From: Rhodopseudomonas sp. BR0M22
GTDB lineage: Bacteria > Pseudomonadota > Alphaproteobacteria > Rhizobiales > Xanthobacteraceae
Direction of reading: 5' to 3'
DNA length: 61,340 nt
Assembly (NCBI RefSeq): GCF_010907035.1
Contig: NZ_QUMK01000030.1
Coordinates: forward strand, 1-61,340
Shown: positions 21,595 through 29,703 of the stretch, in pieces
Position numbering within the stretch: the first letter of the stretch is position 1
Layout of the letters: each line of letters begins with the position of its first letter
Program-made: the position numbers and the translations under genes
The notes under the pieces: generated by a model
The model's input: the letters and a program-made list of their open reading frames with translations, nothing else
Told to the model about the DNA's origin: nothing
The model's database searches: none

Positions 21595-22097
21595 TCGAGG
21601 TCGACGCGGAACGGCACGCCCTCGATGCTGAGATCGCCGGGCCCGATCGCCTCGAGGGCGCGCAGCATCCGTCCCTGCCGCCCCAGCGCCCGGTCGGCGA
21701 GTGCCACGATCAGCCGATTCGGCGATGCGCAGGGCGAGGCGCGGCGGATCTGACGGGCGATCGTCACCTCGTCGCGGAGCGGATTGAGCGCGCAGGCGGC
21801 GGCGAACGCGCTGGCGGTGGAGCGGCTGATCCCGGCGTAGCAATGCACCACCAGCGGAGCCGATCGGTCCCAGCCCCGGACGAAATCGAGCACCCGGGTG
21901 ATGTGCTCGAGGTTCGGCGCGTTGAAGCCGTCCATCACCTCGGTGATGTCGTCCATCTCGATGCGCAGATGGTTGGCCTCCAGCACCGAGGCTGGCCGCT
22001 GCACCTGGCCGACATTGGCCATCACCGAGAGCACATGGCTGGCCTCGGTCGCCGCAACGGTCGGATGCAGGGCTGCGAGCGAGCAGACGTGAATCAT
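21591..22097 (-). CDS. Tyrosine phosphatase family protein
   Basis: The 168-aa cytosolic protein contains the P-loop HCYAGISR at residues 85-92, which matches the HCxxGxxR catalytic motif of protein tyrosine and dual-specificity phosphatases with Cys86 as nucleophile. An upstream 'RIEMDDITE' segment (around residue 45) occupies the position of the general-acid loop. Length and order fit the small phosphatases annotated in Rhizobiales next to nadQ. Its substrate is unknown; nucleotides or inositol phosphates are as plausible as protein. It is 65 bp downstream of the HD gene and overlaps nadQ. Confidence 0.8.
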   Translation of the reverse strand: MIHVCSLAALHPTVAATEASHVLSVMANVGQVQRPASVLEANHLRIEMDDITEVMDGFNAPNLEHITRVLDFVRGWDRSAPLVVHCYAGISRSTASAFAAACALNPLRDEVTIARQIRRASPCASPNRLIVALADRALGRQGRMLRALEAIGPGDLSIEGVPFRVDLE

Positions 22098-22162
22098 GGG
22101 CCTTTCCGAAGTTGGCGCAATCCTAATCCTGCGCCGCGGGCGGTGAAAGCGCGATGACGGCC

Positions 22163-22780
22163 TCAATCCTGGAGGCTCTGGAACCGGGCCAGCAGCCGCT
22201 TTTCGGCCTTTCCGGCCGGCCACGGCGTCAGATAGTCCTCGACCATCGCCTCCGGCAGTCCCGGATCGTTGCCGAACAGCCGCTTGGCCTCGGCCTTGGT
22301 GAAGCCGGCCAAATGGGTCGCTTCGAGGTAGGCGGAGCCGCGGTCGGCGGCCTTGATCTGGCGTTCGATCGCCTCGTCCAGCACCGCCGGCAGGCCGAAG
22401 CGAATGTGGATCGCGCCGAGCAGGCGCTTTTCCACCCGCTTGTAGGATTCGCCGATCACCGCCTTGAATGGCGAGATCATGTCGCCGATCACGTATTCCG
22501 GTGCGTCATGGAGGAGAGCCGCGAGCCGCAGCCTGGCGTCGATCCGCGGGTTCTTCTCGCGCATCACCGCCTCGACCAGCAGCGTGTGCTGCGCCACCGA
22601 GAAAATATGCGCACCCGAGGTCTGGCCGTTCCACCGCGCCACCCGGGCGAGGCCGTGGGCGATGTCGGCGAATTCGACGTCGAGCGGCGACGGGTCGAGC
22701 AGGTCGAGCCTGCGGCCGGACAGCATCCGCTGCCAGACGCGGGGCGAAGCTTGCGGCGATTTCTTCGGCGAAGACGGCAT
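22163..22780 (-). CDS. HD-domain phosphohydrolase (YfbR-like)
   Basis: The 205-aa protein has the metal ligands of the HD superfamily: H58 and H65 in 'GAHIFSVAQH', the His91-Asp92 pair in 'LLHDAPEYVIGD', and a downstream Asp in 'IKAADRGSA'. The 'HDAPEYVIGDMISPFK' block is close to 5'-deoxynucleotidase YfbR and related phosphohydrolases acting on nucleotides. It is the first gene of the three-gene unit HD - phosphatase - nadQ, so a role in (deoxy)nucleotide or NAD-related turnover is a reasonable inference. No NadQ-like palindrome is seen upstream. Confidence 0.8.
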   Translation of the reverse strand: MPSSPKKSPQASPRVWQRMLSGRRLDLLDPSPLDVEFADIAHGLARVARWNGQTSGAHIFSVAQHTLLVEAVMREKNPRIDARLRLAALLHDAPEYVIGDMISPFKAVIGESYKRVEKRLLGAIHIRFGLPAVLDEAIERQIKAADRGSAYLEATHLAGFTKAEAKRLFGNDPGLPEAMVEDYLTPWPAGKAEKRLLARFQSLQD

Positions 22781-22954
22781 GAGGATTCGAAACGAGACAA
22801 TCTGAGCGGACGCGCCGCGGCGGCGGAGATGTGACCGCCATATAGGCAGCCTTGCCCGAACTAAGCCACCGTGTCGGCCCAGTTCTGCACGATCTTGAGA
22901 GTACGATCGATGTCCTTGTGCTGGTGGGCGTATTGCACCAATGGGGACGACACG

Positions 22955-23125
22955 ATGGGGAGATTGGATCGCTGTGATGGGGAGCGGTTGCGGTGCGGTG
23001 ATGCGGACGATCTGGCCGCACCCGCGGTGACGCCGCGGGATCTGAAGAAGGAAAACGAGGCGCTGAAGGAACTGGTCGTCAGCCTCTCCGAACTGGTGAT
23101 GAAGCGTGTGGCCGATCGGCGCTGA
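22955..23125 (+). CDS. Small hypothetical protein with C-terminal helix, 56 aa
   Basis: It starts MGRLDRCDGERLRCG and ends with a charged amphipathic helix 'LKKENEALKELVVSLSELVM' that should form a coiled coil. The heptad pattern of Leu/Val is clean. A GGGGACGA purine stretch precedes the ATG. Similar short helices occur as the leucine-zipper part of IS3-type OrfA proteins, but no transposase HTH is present. It is convergent with tag, with 6 bp between the stops. Function unknown. Confidence 0.5.
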   Translation: MGRLDRCDGERLRCGDADDLAAPAVTPRDLKKENEALKELVVSLSELVMKRVADRR

Positions 23126-23131
23126 GACAGC

Positions 23132-23788
23132 TCAGCGCTGACGCAAGGCAGGCTGCTTCGCCGGCGCCGCAGAACGCCGCGCCGGCTTCTTCATCGCTCC
23201 GCAGGTGGCGTGGCAGTGGCAGTCGACCAGATGGTCGTTGACCATCCCGACCGCCTGCATGAACGCGTACACGATCGTCGGACCGACGAACTTGAAACCG
23301 CGCCCCGCCAGCTCCTTGGAGATCTTCACCGACAGCGGTGTCGATGCCGGCACGCTCGCGGTGGTCTTGAATGTGTTCACCTTCGGCGCGCCGCCGACGA
23401 AGTCCCACAGCAGTTTCGAGAAGCCCGGACCTTCTTCCTGAATCTCAAGCCACGCTTTGGAGCTGCCGATCGCTCCTTCGATCTTGGCACGGTTGCGAAC
23501 GATGCCGACGTCGTTCATCAGCGCAGCCACCTTGTCGGCGTCGTAGCGCGCAATCTTGGCCGGATCGAAATCGTCGAAGGCACGGCGGAAATTGTCGCGC
23601 TTGCGCAGGATGGTGATCCACGACAGCCCGGCCTGGAAGCCGTCGAGGATGAGCTTCTCGTACAGCGCGCGGTCGTCGTATTCCGGCACGCCCCATTCGG
23701 TGTCGTGATAGGCGACGTAGAGCGGATCGTCGCCCGGCCATGGGCAGCGGACGAGGCCGTCGGCACCGATACGTGCGGAGCGCGTCAT
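23132..23788 (-). CDS. tag: DNA-3-methyladenine glycosylase I
   Basis: This base-excision enzyme removes 3-methyladenine from alkylated DNA. The 218-aa protein shows the family N-terminus 'RCPWPGDDPLYVAYHDTEWG' (near residue 14), 'LYEKLILDGFQAGLSWITIL' with the substrate-pocket Glu and Trp, and 'GRGFKFVGPTIVYAFMQAVG'. The C-terminal zinc site 'DHLVDCHCH' is present; with the N-terminal Cys15 it supplies the zinc ligands of Tag. The last 20 residues are a basic Pro/Ala tail. The start codon overlaps the ygfZ stop (ATGA), giving a two-gene unit. Confidence 0.92.
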   Translation of the reverse strand: MTRSARIGADGLVRCPWPGDDPLYVAYHDTEWGVPEYDDRALYEKLILDGFQAGLSWITILRKRDNFRRAFDDFDPAKIARYDADKVAALMNDVGIVRNRAKIEGAIGSSKAWLEIQEEGPGFSKLLWDFVGGAPKVNTFKTTASVPASTPLSVKISKELAGRGFKFVGPTIVYAFMQAVGMVNDHLVDCHCHATCGAMKKPARRSAAPAKQPALRQR

Positions 23789-24666
23789 GTCCCGGTCTTC
23801 CGCTGCGTCGGTGTCAGTTCGTCGGGATTGGCGATCTGCAAGGTGATGCCGGCTGCGCTGAGCGGCAGCGACGCCTCGCGTGCCTCGGCGACGCGGTCGA
23901 TCCGCAGCAGTGCGAGCCCGCGGCCCGTGGCCGAGGATCCCATCGTGCCGACGCTCTTGTCGCCGGCGGTGATCTCGCTGCCCGGCTGCGGCGCGGCGCC
24001 GTCGAAGGTGACGCGCACGATGCGAGTGCGCGCGGTGCCGCGGTGGTGCATCCGCGACACCACTTCCTGGCCGATGTAGCAGCCCTTGCTGAAGTCGACG
24101 CCGTGCAGCCGGTCCATATTGGCTTCGTGCGGAAACGCGTCCGCATAGCCGAAGTCGAGGCCGCCGGCCGGGACGCCGCAAGCGATGCGATGCGCCTCGT
24201 ACTCGTCCGCCGCCGCTATCGTGGCGCCGAGTGCTTCGGCGGTTGCGCTGGCCAGGATCTCAGGCACCAGGATGCGCCAGCCGAGCTGTTCGGCGCGGGG
24301 GTCGCGGAAGCCCATCTCCGGCGGCTGCGACGGTTCGCCGCCCCACAGGGCCAGCACGCCCAGCCGGTCCGACAGGTTCTCGATCAGCACCTTGGCGCGC
24401 AGCTTGTAGAATTTCAGCTTGGTGGCGAGCGCGTCCGTGAGCGGTTTCGGACAATCCAGCAGAAAGCCGCCGTCGTCCTCGGTCGGAAGCTCGGTGATCA
24501 GGAAATCGGTCACGACCTTGCCCTGCGGCGTCAGCAAGGCGCCGAATCGGCCGGAGCCGGGCTCCAGCTTGGTGAGGTCGGTGGTGACCAGACCGTTCAG
24601 CAGGTGCCGCGCGTCGGGGCCGCTGATCTTGAGAACGCCACGGTCGGCGAGGAAGGCTGCCTTCAT
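23785..24666 (-). CDS. ygfZ: Folate-binding protein YgfZ
   Basis: YgfZ is a tetrahydrofolate-binding relative of the glycine cleavage T-protein that supports repair and assembly of certain Fe-S enzymes. The 293-aa protein contains the diagnostic KGCYIGQEV motif at residues 194-202, with the conserved Cys, and the preceding 'HGVDFSKG'. The N-terminal 'LADRGVLKISGPDARHLLNG' and 'VTTDL' are typical. It is the first gene of the ygfZ-tag pair and is divergent from the dihydroorotase gene, with 147 bp between them. Confidence 0.9.
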   Translation of the reverse strand: MKAAFLADRGVLKISGPDARHLLNGLVTTDLTKLEPGSGRFGALLTPQGKVVTDFLITELPTEDDGGFLLDCPKPLTDALATKLKFYKLRAKVLIENLSDRLGVLALWGGEPSQPPEMGFRDPRAEQLGWRILVPEILASATAEALGATIAAADEYEAHRIACGVPAGGLDFGYADAFPHEANMDRLHGVDFSKGCYIGQEVVSRMHHRGTARTRIVRVTFDGAAPQPGSEITAGDKSVGTMGSSATGRGLALLRIDRVAEAREASLPLSAAGITLQIANPDELTPTQRKTGT

Positions 24667-24813
24667 TGATCTCTCTCGTGACGCCGGCCGGAAACATCCT
24701 TGCGTTCACGGTCCGGCCGACTAAGACATCCCAAAGTAGGCGGCCGGGCGCTGGTCAACAAGGCTTTGCAAGACCCGCGCCGTTCGGCTCCACAACGGGC
24801 ACCCGAGGACGCG

Positions 24814-26148
24814 ATGACCGGTACATTCGACATCATTCTGAAGGGCGGCACCATCGTCAACCAGGACGGCGAGGGCACCTCCGACATCGGCATCAAGGAC
24901 GGCCGCATTGCCGCGCTCGGTTCGCTCGACACCGCAAAGGCGGGCGAGACGATCGATTGCCGCGGCCTGCATGTGCTGCCGGGCGTGATCGACACCCAGG
25001 TGCATTTCCGCGAGCCCGGCCTGACCCACAAGGAAGATCTCGAAACCGGCTCGCGCAGCGCCGTGATGGGCGGCGTGACCGCGGTGTTCGAGATGCCGAA
25101 CACCAATCCGCTGACGATCACCGAAGAGACCTTCACCGACAAGGTGAAGCGCGCCGAGCATCGCATGCACTGCGACTTCGCGTTCTTCATCGGCGGCACC
25201 CGCGACAATGTCGAGGACCTGCCCAAGCTCGAGCGCGCCCGTGGCTGCGCCGGCGTCAAGGTGTTCATCGGCTCGTCGACCGGCAGCCTCTTGGTCGAGG
25301 ACGACCCGAGCCTCAAGCGCATCCTGTCGGTGATTCAGCGCCGCGCCGCGTTTCACGCCGAGGACGAGTATCGCCTCAACGATCGCAAGGGCGAACGGAT
25401 CGAGGGCGATCCGCGGTCGCATCCGGTGTGGCGCGACGACGTTGCCGCGTTGCAAGCGACGCAGCGGCTGGTCGCGATCGCGCGCGAGACCGGCAAGCGT
25501 ATCCATGTGCTGCACGTGTCGACCCGGCAGGAGATGGAGTTTCTGCGCGAGCACAAGGATGTCGCGTCGGTCGAAGTGACGCCGCATCATCTGACGCTGG
25601 TGGCGCCGGAGTGCTACGATCGGCTCGGCACCAAAGCGCAGATGAATCCGCCGGTGCGCGATGCCTGGCACCGCGACGGCATCTGGCACGGGCTGGCGCA
25701 GGGCGTGGTCGACGTGCTCGGTTCCGATCACGCGCCGCATACGCTGGAAGAAAAGGCCAAGACCTATCCGGCCTCGCCCTCGGGCATGACCGGCGTGCAG
25801 ACCTTGGTGCCGACCATGCTGGACCACGTCAATGCCGGCCGGCTGTCGCTGGCGCGCTTCGTCGATCTCACCAGCGCCGGCCCGGCGCGCTTGTTCAACA
25901 TCGCCTGCAAGGGCCGCATCGCCGCGGGCTTCGATGCCGACTTCACGGTGGTCGATCTGAAGCGCAGCGAGACCATCACCAACGACTGGGTGGCCTCACG
26001 CGCCGGCTGGACTCCCTATGACGGCGTTCGCGTCACCGGCTGGCCGGTCGGCACCTTCGTGCGCGGCGCCCGGGTGATGTGGCAGGGCGAACTGACGACG
26101 CCGTCGCGCGGCGAGCCGGTGCGGTTTCTCGAGACGCTGAAGCCGTAA
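24814..26148 (+). CDS. pyrC: Dihydroorotase (class I type)
   Basis: This zinc amidohydrolase interconverts N-carbamoyl-aspartate and dihydroorotate in pyrimidine synthesis. The 444 aa carry 'GVIDTQVHFREPGLTHKEDL' (metal ligands HxH; here Q-V-H-F-R, so the first His is replaced by Gln), 'RIHVLHVSTRQE', 'VTPHHLTL' and 'DVLGSDHAPHTLEEK'. These fit class I dihydroorotase or allantoinase. The His-to-Gln change in the DxHxH motif ('DTQVH') is unusual and should be noted: most active members have DxHVH. The ATG at 24814 precedes the conserved N-terminus 'FDIILKGGTIV'. A second, canonical pyrC may exist elsewhere in the genome; this copy may act on another cyclic amide. Confidence 0.75.
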   Translation: MTGTFDIILKGGTIVNQDGEGTSDIGIKDGRIAALGSLDTAKAGETIDCRGLHVLPGVIDTQVHFREPGLTHKEDLETGSRSAVMGGVTAVFEMPNTNPLTITEETFTDKVKRAEHRMHCDFAFFIGGTRDNVEDLPKLERARGCAGVKVFIGSSTGSLLVEDDPSLKRILSVIQRRAAFHAEDEYRLNDRKGERIEGDPRSHPVWRDDVAALQATQRLVAIARETGKRIHVLHVSTRQEMEFLREHKDVASVEVTPHHLTLVAPECYDRLGTKAQMNPPVRDAWHRDGIWHGLAQGVVDVLGSDHAPHTLEEKAKTYPASPSGMTGVQTLVPTMLDHVNAGRLSLARFVDLTSAGPARLFNIACKGRIAAGFDADFTVVDLKRSETITNDWVASRAGWTPYDGVRVTGWPVGTFVRGARVMWQGELTTPSRGEPVRFLETLKP

Positions 26149-26339
26149 GTGGTCACGTCAGCCCAACAGTTTTGATTCCTGCGGCTACCGCGTCAGGTTC
26201 GGATAACTTGGCCTTGGCGAGATTGACGGCCGGACTACGCGACGTGCGAAGTACCGGGGCGGACGAAAGTTCCCGAGGCGGCCTGTAGTACTCGCCGATC
26301 CGCGCCTCGGACGAATACGTGTTTGTGAAAGCACAGAGT

Positions 26340-26373
26340 GCGGGGGCCGCCGATTGTGCGGATAGGCCCCCGC
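26340..26373. other. Stem-loop in a 511-bp gene-free stretch
   Basis: GCGGGGGCC (26340-26348) pairs with GGCCCCCGC (26365-26373) around a 16-base loop. There is no T-run. The interval 26149-26659 between the dihydroorotase and a short downstream gene has open frames on both strands, but they are Arg/Pro/Ser-rich without recognisable motifs, and I see no gene in it. Confidence 0.35.
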
Positions 26374-26659
26374 CGTCCACTCCGATCTTCCGGCCACCCG
26401 CTGCCATCGCGCTCTTCACCGATCACTTCAGTCTGCCCCCGCGTCGTTTTGTCCTCGGCTCCGGGGAACTCCGGTGGGGTATTTTGCGTATCCCCTGCAC
26501 GATCATCCTCAGCGATGATCGGAGCCAGAATGATTCGGTTCGCGCCGGGTGCGCGGCAGGACGATTGGTTAACAGGAAAGCAACTTAACGGGCGCAGCAT
26601 TTCGCGTCGCACGATCGCCGGGATCGTCGATTGACCGATACGCCGAAGGGGGATTCCAG

Positions 26660-26815
26660 ATGGAAGCTCAGAAGACCGCGGTCGAAGCGATCGTCGCATT
26701 GACCGGATACGACCGTTCCGTGGTGGCCGAATTCATTCGCCGGTTCTATCTCGCCGGCGTCCGCGATCCGAAGCGGCTGACGTTCAAGGGGCTGCAGGCC
26801 TTCGCCCGCACCTGA
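26660..26815 (+). CDS. Small hypothetical protein, 51 aa
   Basis: MEAQKTAVEAIVALTGYDRS begins a compact, mostly helical protein with the segment 'VVAEFIRRFYLAGVRDPKRL'. A GAAGGGGG ribosome site lies 8 bases upstream, and composition differs from the Arg/Pro-rich shadows around it. I recognise no family; the size and helix pattern might suit a small DNA- or protein-binding factor. It is convergent with the 91-residue gene at 26841-27116. Confidence 0.5.
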   Translation: MEAQKTAVEAIVALTGYDRSVVAEFIRRFYLAGVRDPKRLTFKGLQAFART

Positions 26816-26840
26816 GTCGTCCTGCGCGCGGTGATTCGCG

Positions 26841-27116
26841 TTACTGCCTGGCCAAGCCGATCGAGAATTCGCCGTTGAGCACGCGGCCGGGAAGGCCTTC
26901 GACGAATTTTGCCACCGCGTCTTCGCCATAGGTGGCGACCAGCTCGGCGAAGGCCGTGAACAGGCTGGCTTGCGCCAGACAGTCGCCGTCCACCCCCTCG
27001 TGCAGGGCTTCGGCCCATGCCTCGCTGAGATAGTTTAGGGCGGTCTGCTTCTGCTCGCGGTCGGATTGGACGTCGTGGTCGATCGGGTAAGTCGTGAGGC
27101 TCATGAACTTCAGCAT
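26841..27116 (-). CDS. Hypothetical protein, 91 aa
   Basis: A small acidic, mostly helical protein: 'QSDREQKQTALNYLSEAWAE', 'GVDGDCLAQASLFTAFAELV', 'YGEDAVAKFVEGLPGRVLNG'. It has no signal peptide or membrane segment. The ATG at 27116 has GGGGGAG about 10 bases upstream; a second ATG at 27104 (MSLTTYP) is possible. It is likely a conserved Bradyrhizobiaceae protein of unknown function. It stands alone; the 118 bp upstream holds only a presumed promoter. Confidence 0.6.
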   Translation of the reverse strand: MLKFMSLTTYPIDHDVQSDREQKQTALNYLSEAWAEALHEGVDGDCLAQASLFTAFAELVATYGEDAVAKFVEGLPGRVLNGEFSIGLARQ

Positions 27117-27234
27117 GCTCGGCGCGCTCCCCCAGCGAAGCGCGGTGGGGTAGTGTTAGCATGCGGGTGCCGAACGCCTAGGCAGTTCTTTAGGAAAGGT
27201 TAACGGGCCTGTTGAAACCGCGCTGCAAGAGCGG

Positions 27235-27675
27235 TCAGTTCGCGTACCGAGCGGTGAGGTCGCGGGAAAGCTTGGAGCCCTCCTCCAGATACCGCCGGAC
27301 CGCCACGGTCGCCGCCGGCGTGCAGGTTCGGTAGGTCTGCTGGAACCCGTTATAGCCCCGATTGAAGGCCGCGATCAGACGGGTTCGCCGCTCGCCGGAG
27401 GGGGTCTCGGCATCGATCAGCGCCTGCATCTCGTTGCGCCATTTCGGGCCGTCGTTGCCGCCGCAGATCCCGCGCAGGTAATGCAAGGTCCCCATAATCT
27501 CCGCGAGCCGCTGCAATTCGGCGTCGAACGGCGCTGCCCCGTCCTGCGCGCGCGCCGGGGCGAGCCCGCAGCAGGCCAGGATCATCAACACGGCGAAGGA
27601 GCGCTTCAGCATGGCCGGCCTGATAGGCCGTTTCAACGGCCGCAGCAAGGTATCGGCGGGCCCTGGCGGCGCCAT
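27235..27675 (-). CDS. TIGR02301-family exported protein
   Basis: The protein matches the alphaproteobacterial TIGR02301 family: 'AELQRLAEIMGTLHYLRGIC' near residue 53, 'KWRNEMQALIDAE' and 'RLIAAFNRGYNGFQQTYRTC', with two conserved Cys likely in a disulfide. An N-terminal signal peptide is visible as 'MLKRSFAVLMILACCGLAPA'. Two starts are possible: 27675, which overlaps the upstream Nudix stop as TAATG, and 27612, which begins directly at the signal peptide (125 aa). The coupled start is listed, but 27612 may be the true one. Likely periplasmic, function unknown. It is the last gene of a three-gene unit with the Nudix and 165-aa genes. Confidence 0.75.
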   Translation of the reverse strand: MAPPGPADTLLRPLKRPIRPAMLKRSFAVLMILACCGLAPARAQDGAAPFDAELQRLAEIMGTLHYLRGICGGNDGPKWRNEMQALIDAETPSGERRTRLIAAFNRGYNGFQQTYRTCTPAATVAVRRYLEEGSKLSRDLTARYAN

Positions 27676-28118
27676 TAGGTTCCAATCAGAGCGCGGGCGT
27701 CCTCAACCAGGTCGGCCAGCCCCTCGGTTGTCGGGAATGAGGCCAATTCGGCGGGGGCGATCCAGCGCGCATCGTCCAGCTCCTCGTTGAGCTGCGGTTC
27801 CCCGCCAGCCCAGCGCGCGGCAAACACCATGATGACGTAATGCCCTGCCGCACTTGCGGCGGACGGCAGCACCTCGCGCCGTCCGGCGAGGCCGACGATC
27901 TCGATCGGCAGCGCGGTTTCCTCGTCGACTTCCCGCACGACCGCCTGTTCCAGCGTCTCGCCGAATTCGACCCGGCCGCCCGGCAGCGAGTACAGGCCCT
28001 TGCCCGGCATCCTTGCCCGGCGCACCAGCAGGAGGCGGCCCTCCCGGAAGATGGCGGCGCTGACGGCGAGTTGCGGGTGGCGCGGCTGCGCCGGTGCGGC
28101 TTCGGTCACGGCGGTCAA
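27675..28118 (-). CDS. Nudix hydrolase
   Basis: The 147-aa protein carries an intact Nudix box at residues 47-67 (GG-RVEFGETLEQAVV-REVDEE pattern, matching GX5EX7REUXEEXGU). The region before it, 'VSAAIFREGRLLLVRRARMP', and the later 'GHYVIMVFAARWAGGE' resemble ADP-ribose or NADH pyrophosphatase-type Nudix proteins of about 140 aa. The substrate cannot be told from sequence. The gene overlaps the upstream 165-aa gene by 4 bp and the downstream TIGR02301 gene by 1 bp, so the three are translationally coupled. Confidence 0.85.
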   Translation of the reverse strand: MTAVTEAAPAQPRHPQLAVSAAIFREGRLLLVRRARMPGKGLYSLPGGRVEFGETLEQAVVREVDEETALPIEIVGLAGRREVLPSAASAAGHYVIMVFAARWAGGEPQLNEELDDARWIAPAELASFPTTEGLADLVEDARALIGT

Positions 28119-28612
28119 TGGGCCATGATGTAGTCGACGTCGGCTTCGCTGCCTTGGCCGTTGATGATGCCGCCGGCGCGGCCGATCAGCGGCTTGATCC
28201 AGCCCACCGCACTCTCGGCGAGCTTGGCCCGGGTGCCGTCCTGCGAGGCCTGGCGCATCGCTTCGCCGACGGCTGTGAGGATGGCCGTCATGTTGTTGGT
28301 GATGTCGTCGAAATCGGATCTTATCCCTGGATCGGCCGTGTCATAGGCTTCGATCGCGAGATCGCGTGCCTTGAAATTCGACGCCTTGAAGTGTTCCGCG
28401 TAGGAGAGGGGATGCCACGACAGGAAGTCTTCCGAGCATTCCGGCATGTCCGGAATCATTTCGAGCAGCATCACGGCTTCGTTGAAGTGATTCAGGTAGT
28501 CGGTGGCCAGACCGGTCTTCGGATTGATATTGGCGGCAGCAAACTGAGCCGCCCGCGCCTCGTCGTATCGGGAGGGCGCAGTTTGCGCAGCTGTGGATTC
28601 ACTCGACGCCAT
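28115..28612 (-). CDS. Conserved hypothetical protein, 165 aa
   Basis: From the ATG at 28612 (alternative three codons upstream) the protein runs MASSESTAAQ, a disordered start, then an all-helical core: 'NINPKTGLATDYLNHFNEAV', 'EDFLSWHPLSYAEHFKASNF', 'EAYDTADPGIRSDFDDITNN'. The core continues to 'YIMAH' at the end. The 'NPKTGLATDYLNHFNE(A)(V)ML' block is strongly patterned and looks conserved in Rhizobiales. No signal peptide or membrane helix. It is the first gene of the unit with the Nudix hydrolase, 61 bp divergent from the SRAP gene. Function unknown. Confidence 0.7.
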   Translation of the reverse strand: MASSESTAAQTAPSRYDEARAAQFAAANINPKTGLATDYLNHFNEAVMLLEMIPDMPECSEDFLSWHPLSYAEHFKASNFKARDLAIEAYDTADPGIRSDFDDITNNMTAILTAVGEAMRQASQDGTRAKLAESAVGWIKPLIGRAGGIINGQGSEADVDYIMAH

Positions 28613-28673
28613 CGGCGGCATTTTTGTTTACCGAAGTTAACAAGCACTGAACACGCCACCGGATCCTGACAGC

Positions 28674-29447
28674 ATGTGCGGACGCTTCGTGATCACCTCG
28701 GCTCCCGCCGCTATCCGACAGCTGTTTGGCTACGCCGATCAGCCTAATTTTCCGTCACGCTACAACATCGCCCCGACCCAGCCGATTCCGGTGGTCATCG
28801 CCGATCAGGGAACCCGGCGGTTCCGGCTGATGCGCTGGGGGCTGATTCCGTCCTGGGTGAAGGATCCGCGGACGTTTTCGCTGCTGATCAACGCGCGCGC
28901 CGAGACGGTGCAGGACAAGCCGGCCTTCCGCAACGCGTTCAGGCGCCGGCGCTGCCTGGTGCCGGCCGACGGCTACTACGAATGGAAGGCGGGCGGTTCG
29001 CGCAAGCAGCCCTATTTCATTCAACCGGCCGGCGGCGGGCCGATCGGGTTTGCCGCGCTGTGGGAGACCTGGACCGGCCCGAACGGCGAGGAGCTCGATA
29101 CGGTGGCGATCGTTACCACCGCGGCGCGCGGCGGCCTGGCGGACCTGCACGACCGCGTCCCGGTGACGATCGCGCCGCATCACTTCGCGCGCTGGCTGGA
29201 GGCGGACGAAACCGACACCAACGCGGTGATGGCGTTGCTGCGTCCACCAGGGGAGGGCGAATTCGTCTGGCACCCCGTGTCGACCGCAGTGAACCGCACC
29301 GCCAACGACAACCCGCAGCTGATCCTGCCGATTGCCGTTGAAGAGGTCGATGCCCCTCCGCCAGTCGCTACGGAGCCCTCGCCACCGAAGCGCACGGCGC
29401 GGCCCAAGATTTCGGCGGACGACAGCGGGCAGGGCTCGTTGTTCTGA
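28674..29447 (+). CDS. SOS response-associated peptidase (SRAP/YedK family)
   Basis: SRAP proteins (E. coli YedK, human HMCES) form a thiazolidine crosslink to abasic sites in single-stranded DNA through Cys2 and protect them. The sequence has all key elements: MCGRF with Cys2, 'YNIAPTQPIPV' with the active-site Asn near residue 35, 'RWGLIPSWVKD', 'NARAETV' near residue 76, 'RRCLVPADGYYEWK' with the Glu near residue 103, and 'LHDRVPVTI' with the conserved His. The 257-aa length is typical, with a C-terminal Pro-rich tail. It is divergent from the 165-aa hypothetical gene. Confidence 0.92.
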   Translation: MCGRFVITSAPAAIRQLFGYADQPNFPSRYNIAPTQPIPVVIADQGTRRFRLMRWGLIPSWVKDPRTFSLLINARAETVQDKPAFRNAFRRRRCLVPADGYYEWKAGGSRKQPYFIQPAGGGPIGFAALWETWTGPNGEELDTVAIVTTAARGGLADLHDRVPVTIAPHHFARWLEADETDTNAVMALLRPPGEGEFVWHPVSTAVNRTANDNPQLILPIAVEEVDAPPPVATEPSPPKRTARPKISADDSGQGSLF

Positions 29448-29472
29448 GCTGCCGACATGGTAGGATAGCTCC

Positions 29473-29703
29473 ATGACAGACGAGCAGGTCAAAGAGATTT
29501 TGGATCGCGTGCTCACTTGGCCCCGCGAGCGCCGCGAGGACGCGGCGCAGTTGTTGCTCGCATTGGAAGCGCGCGAGGGCGAGTTCTATCAGCCTGACGA
29601 CGACGAGTGGGCTGCGATTGAACAAGGGTTGGCTCAAGCTCGTCGCGGCGAATTTGCTTCTGCCGACGACATCGCGGCACTGCTGTCGCCGCCCCGCGCG
29701 TGA
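29473..29703 (+). CDS. Antitoxin-like protein of a ParE/RelE-type TA pair
   Basis: A 76-aa acidic protein, 'MTDEQVKEILDRVLTWPRER' then 'EDAAQLLLALEAREGEFYQP', with 'EWAAIEQGLAQARRGEFASA' near the end. The pattern of an N-terminal helix and a C-terminal segment 'DDDEWAAIEQGLAQARRGEF' is that of small antitoxins paired with ParE/RelE toxins; the last part probably wraps the toxin. It overlaps the toxin start by 4 bp (GTGA), the usual TA arrangement. It starts 25 bp after the SRAP stop and could be partly read from its promoter. Confidence 0.75.
   Translation: MTDEQVKEILDRVLTWPRERREDAAQLLLALEAREGEFYQPDDDEWAAIEQGLAQARRGEFASADDIAALLSPPRA

Noticed and set aside
26149-26659. Minus-strand open frames of 88 and 154 codons
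   Set aside because: Rich in Arg, Pro and Ser, mutually overlapping, without ribosome sites or motifs.
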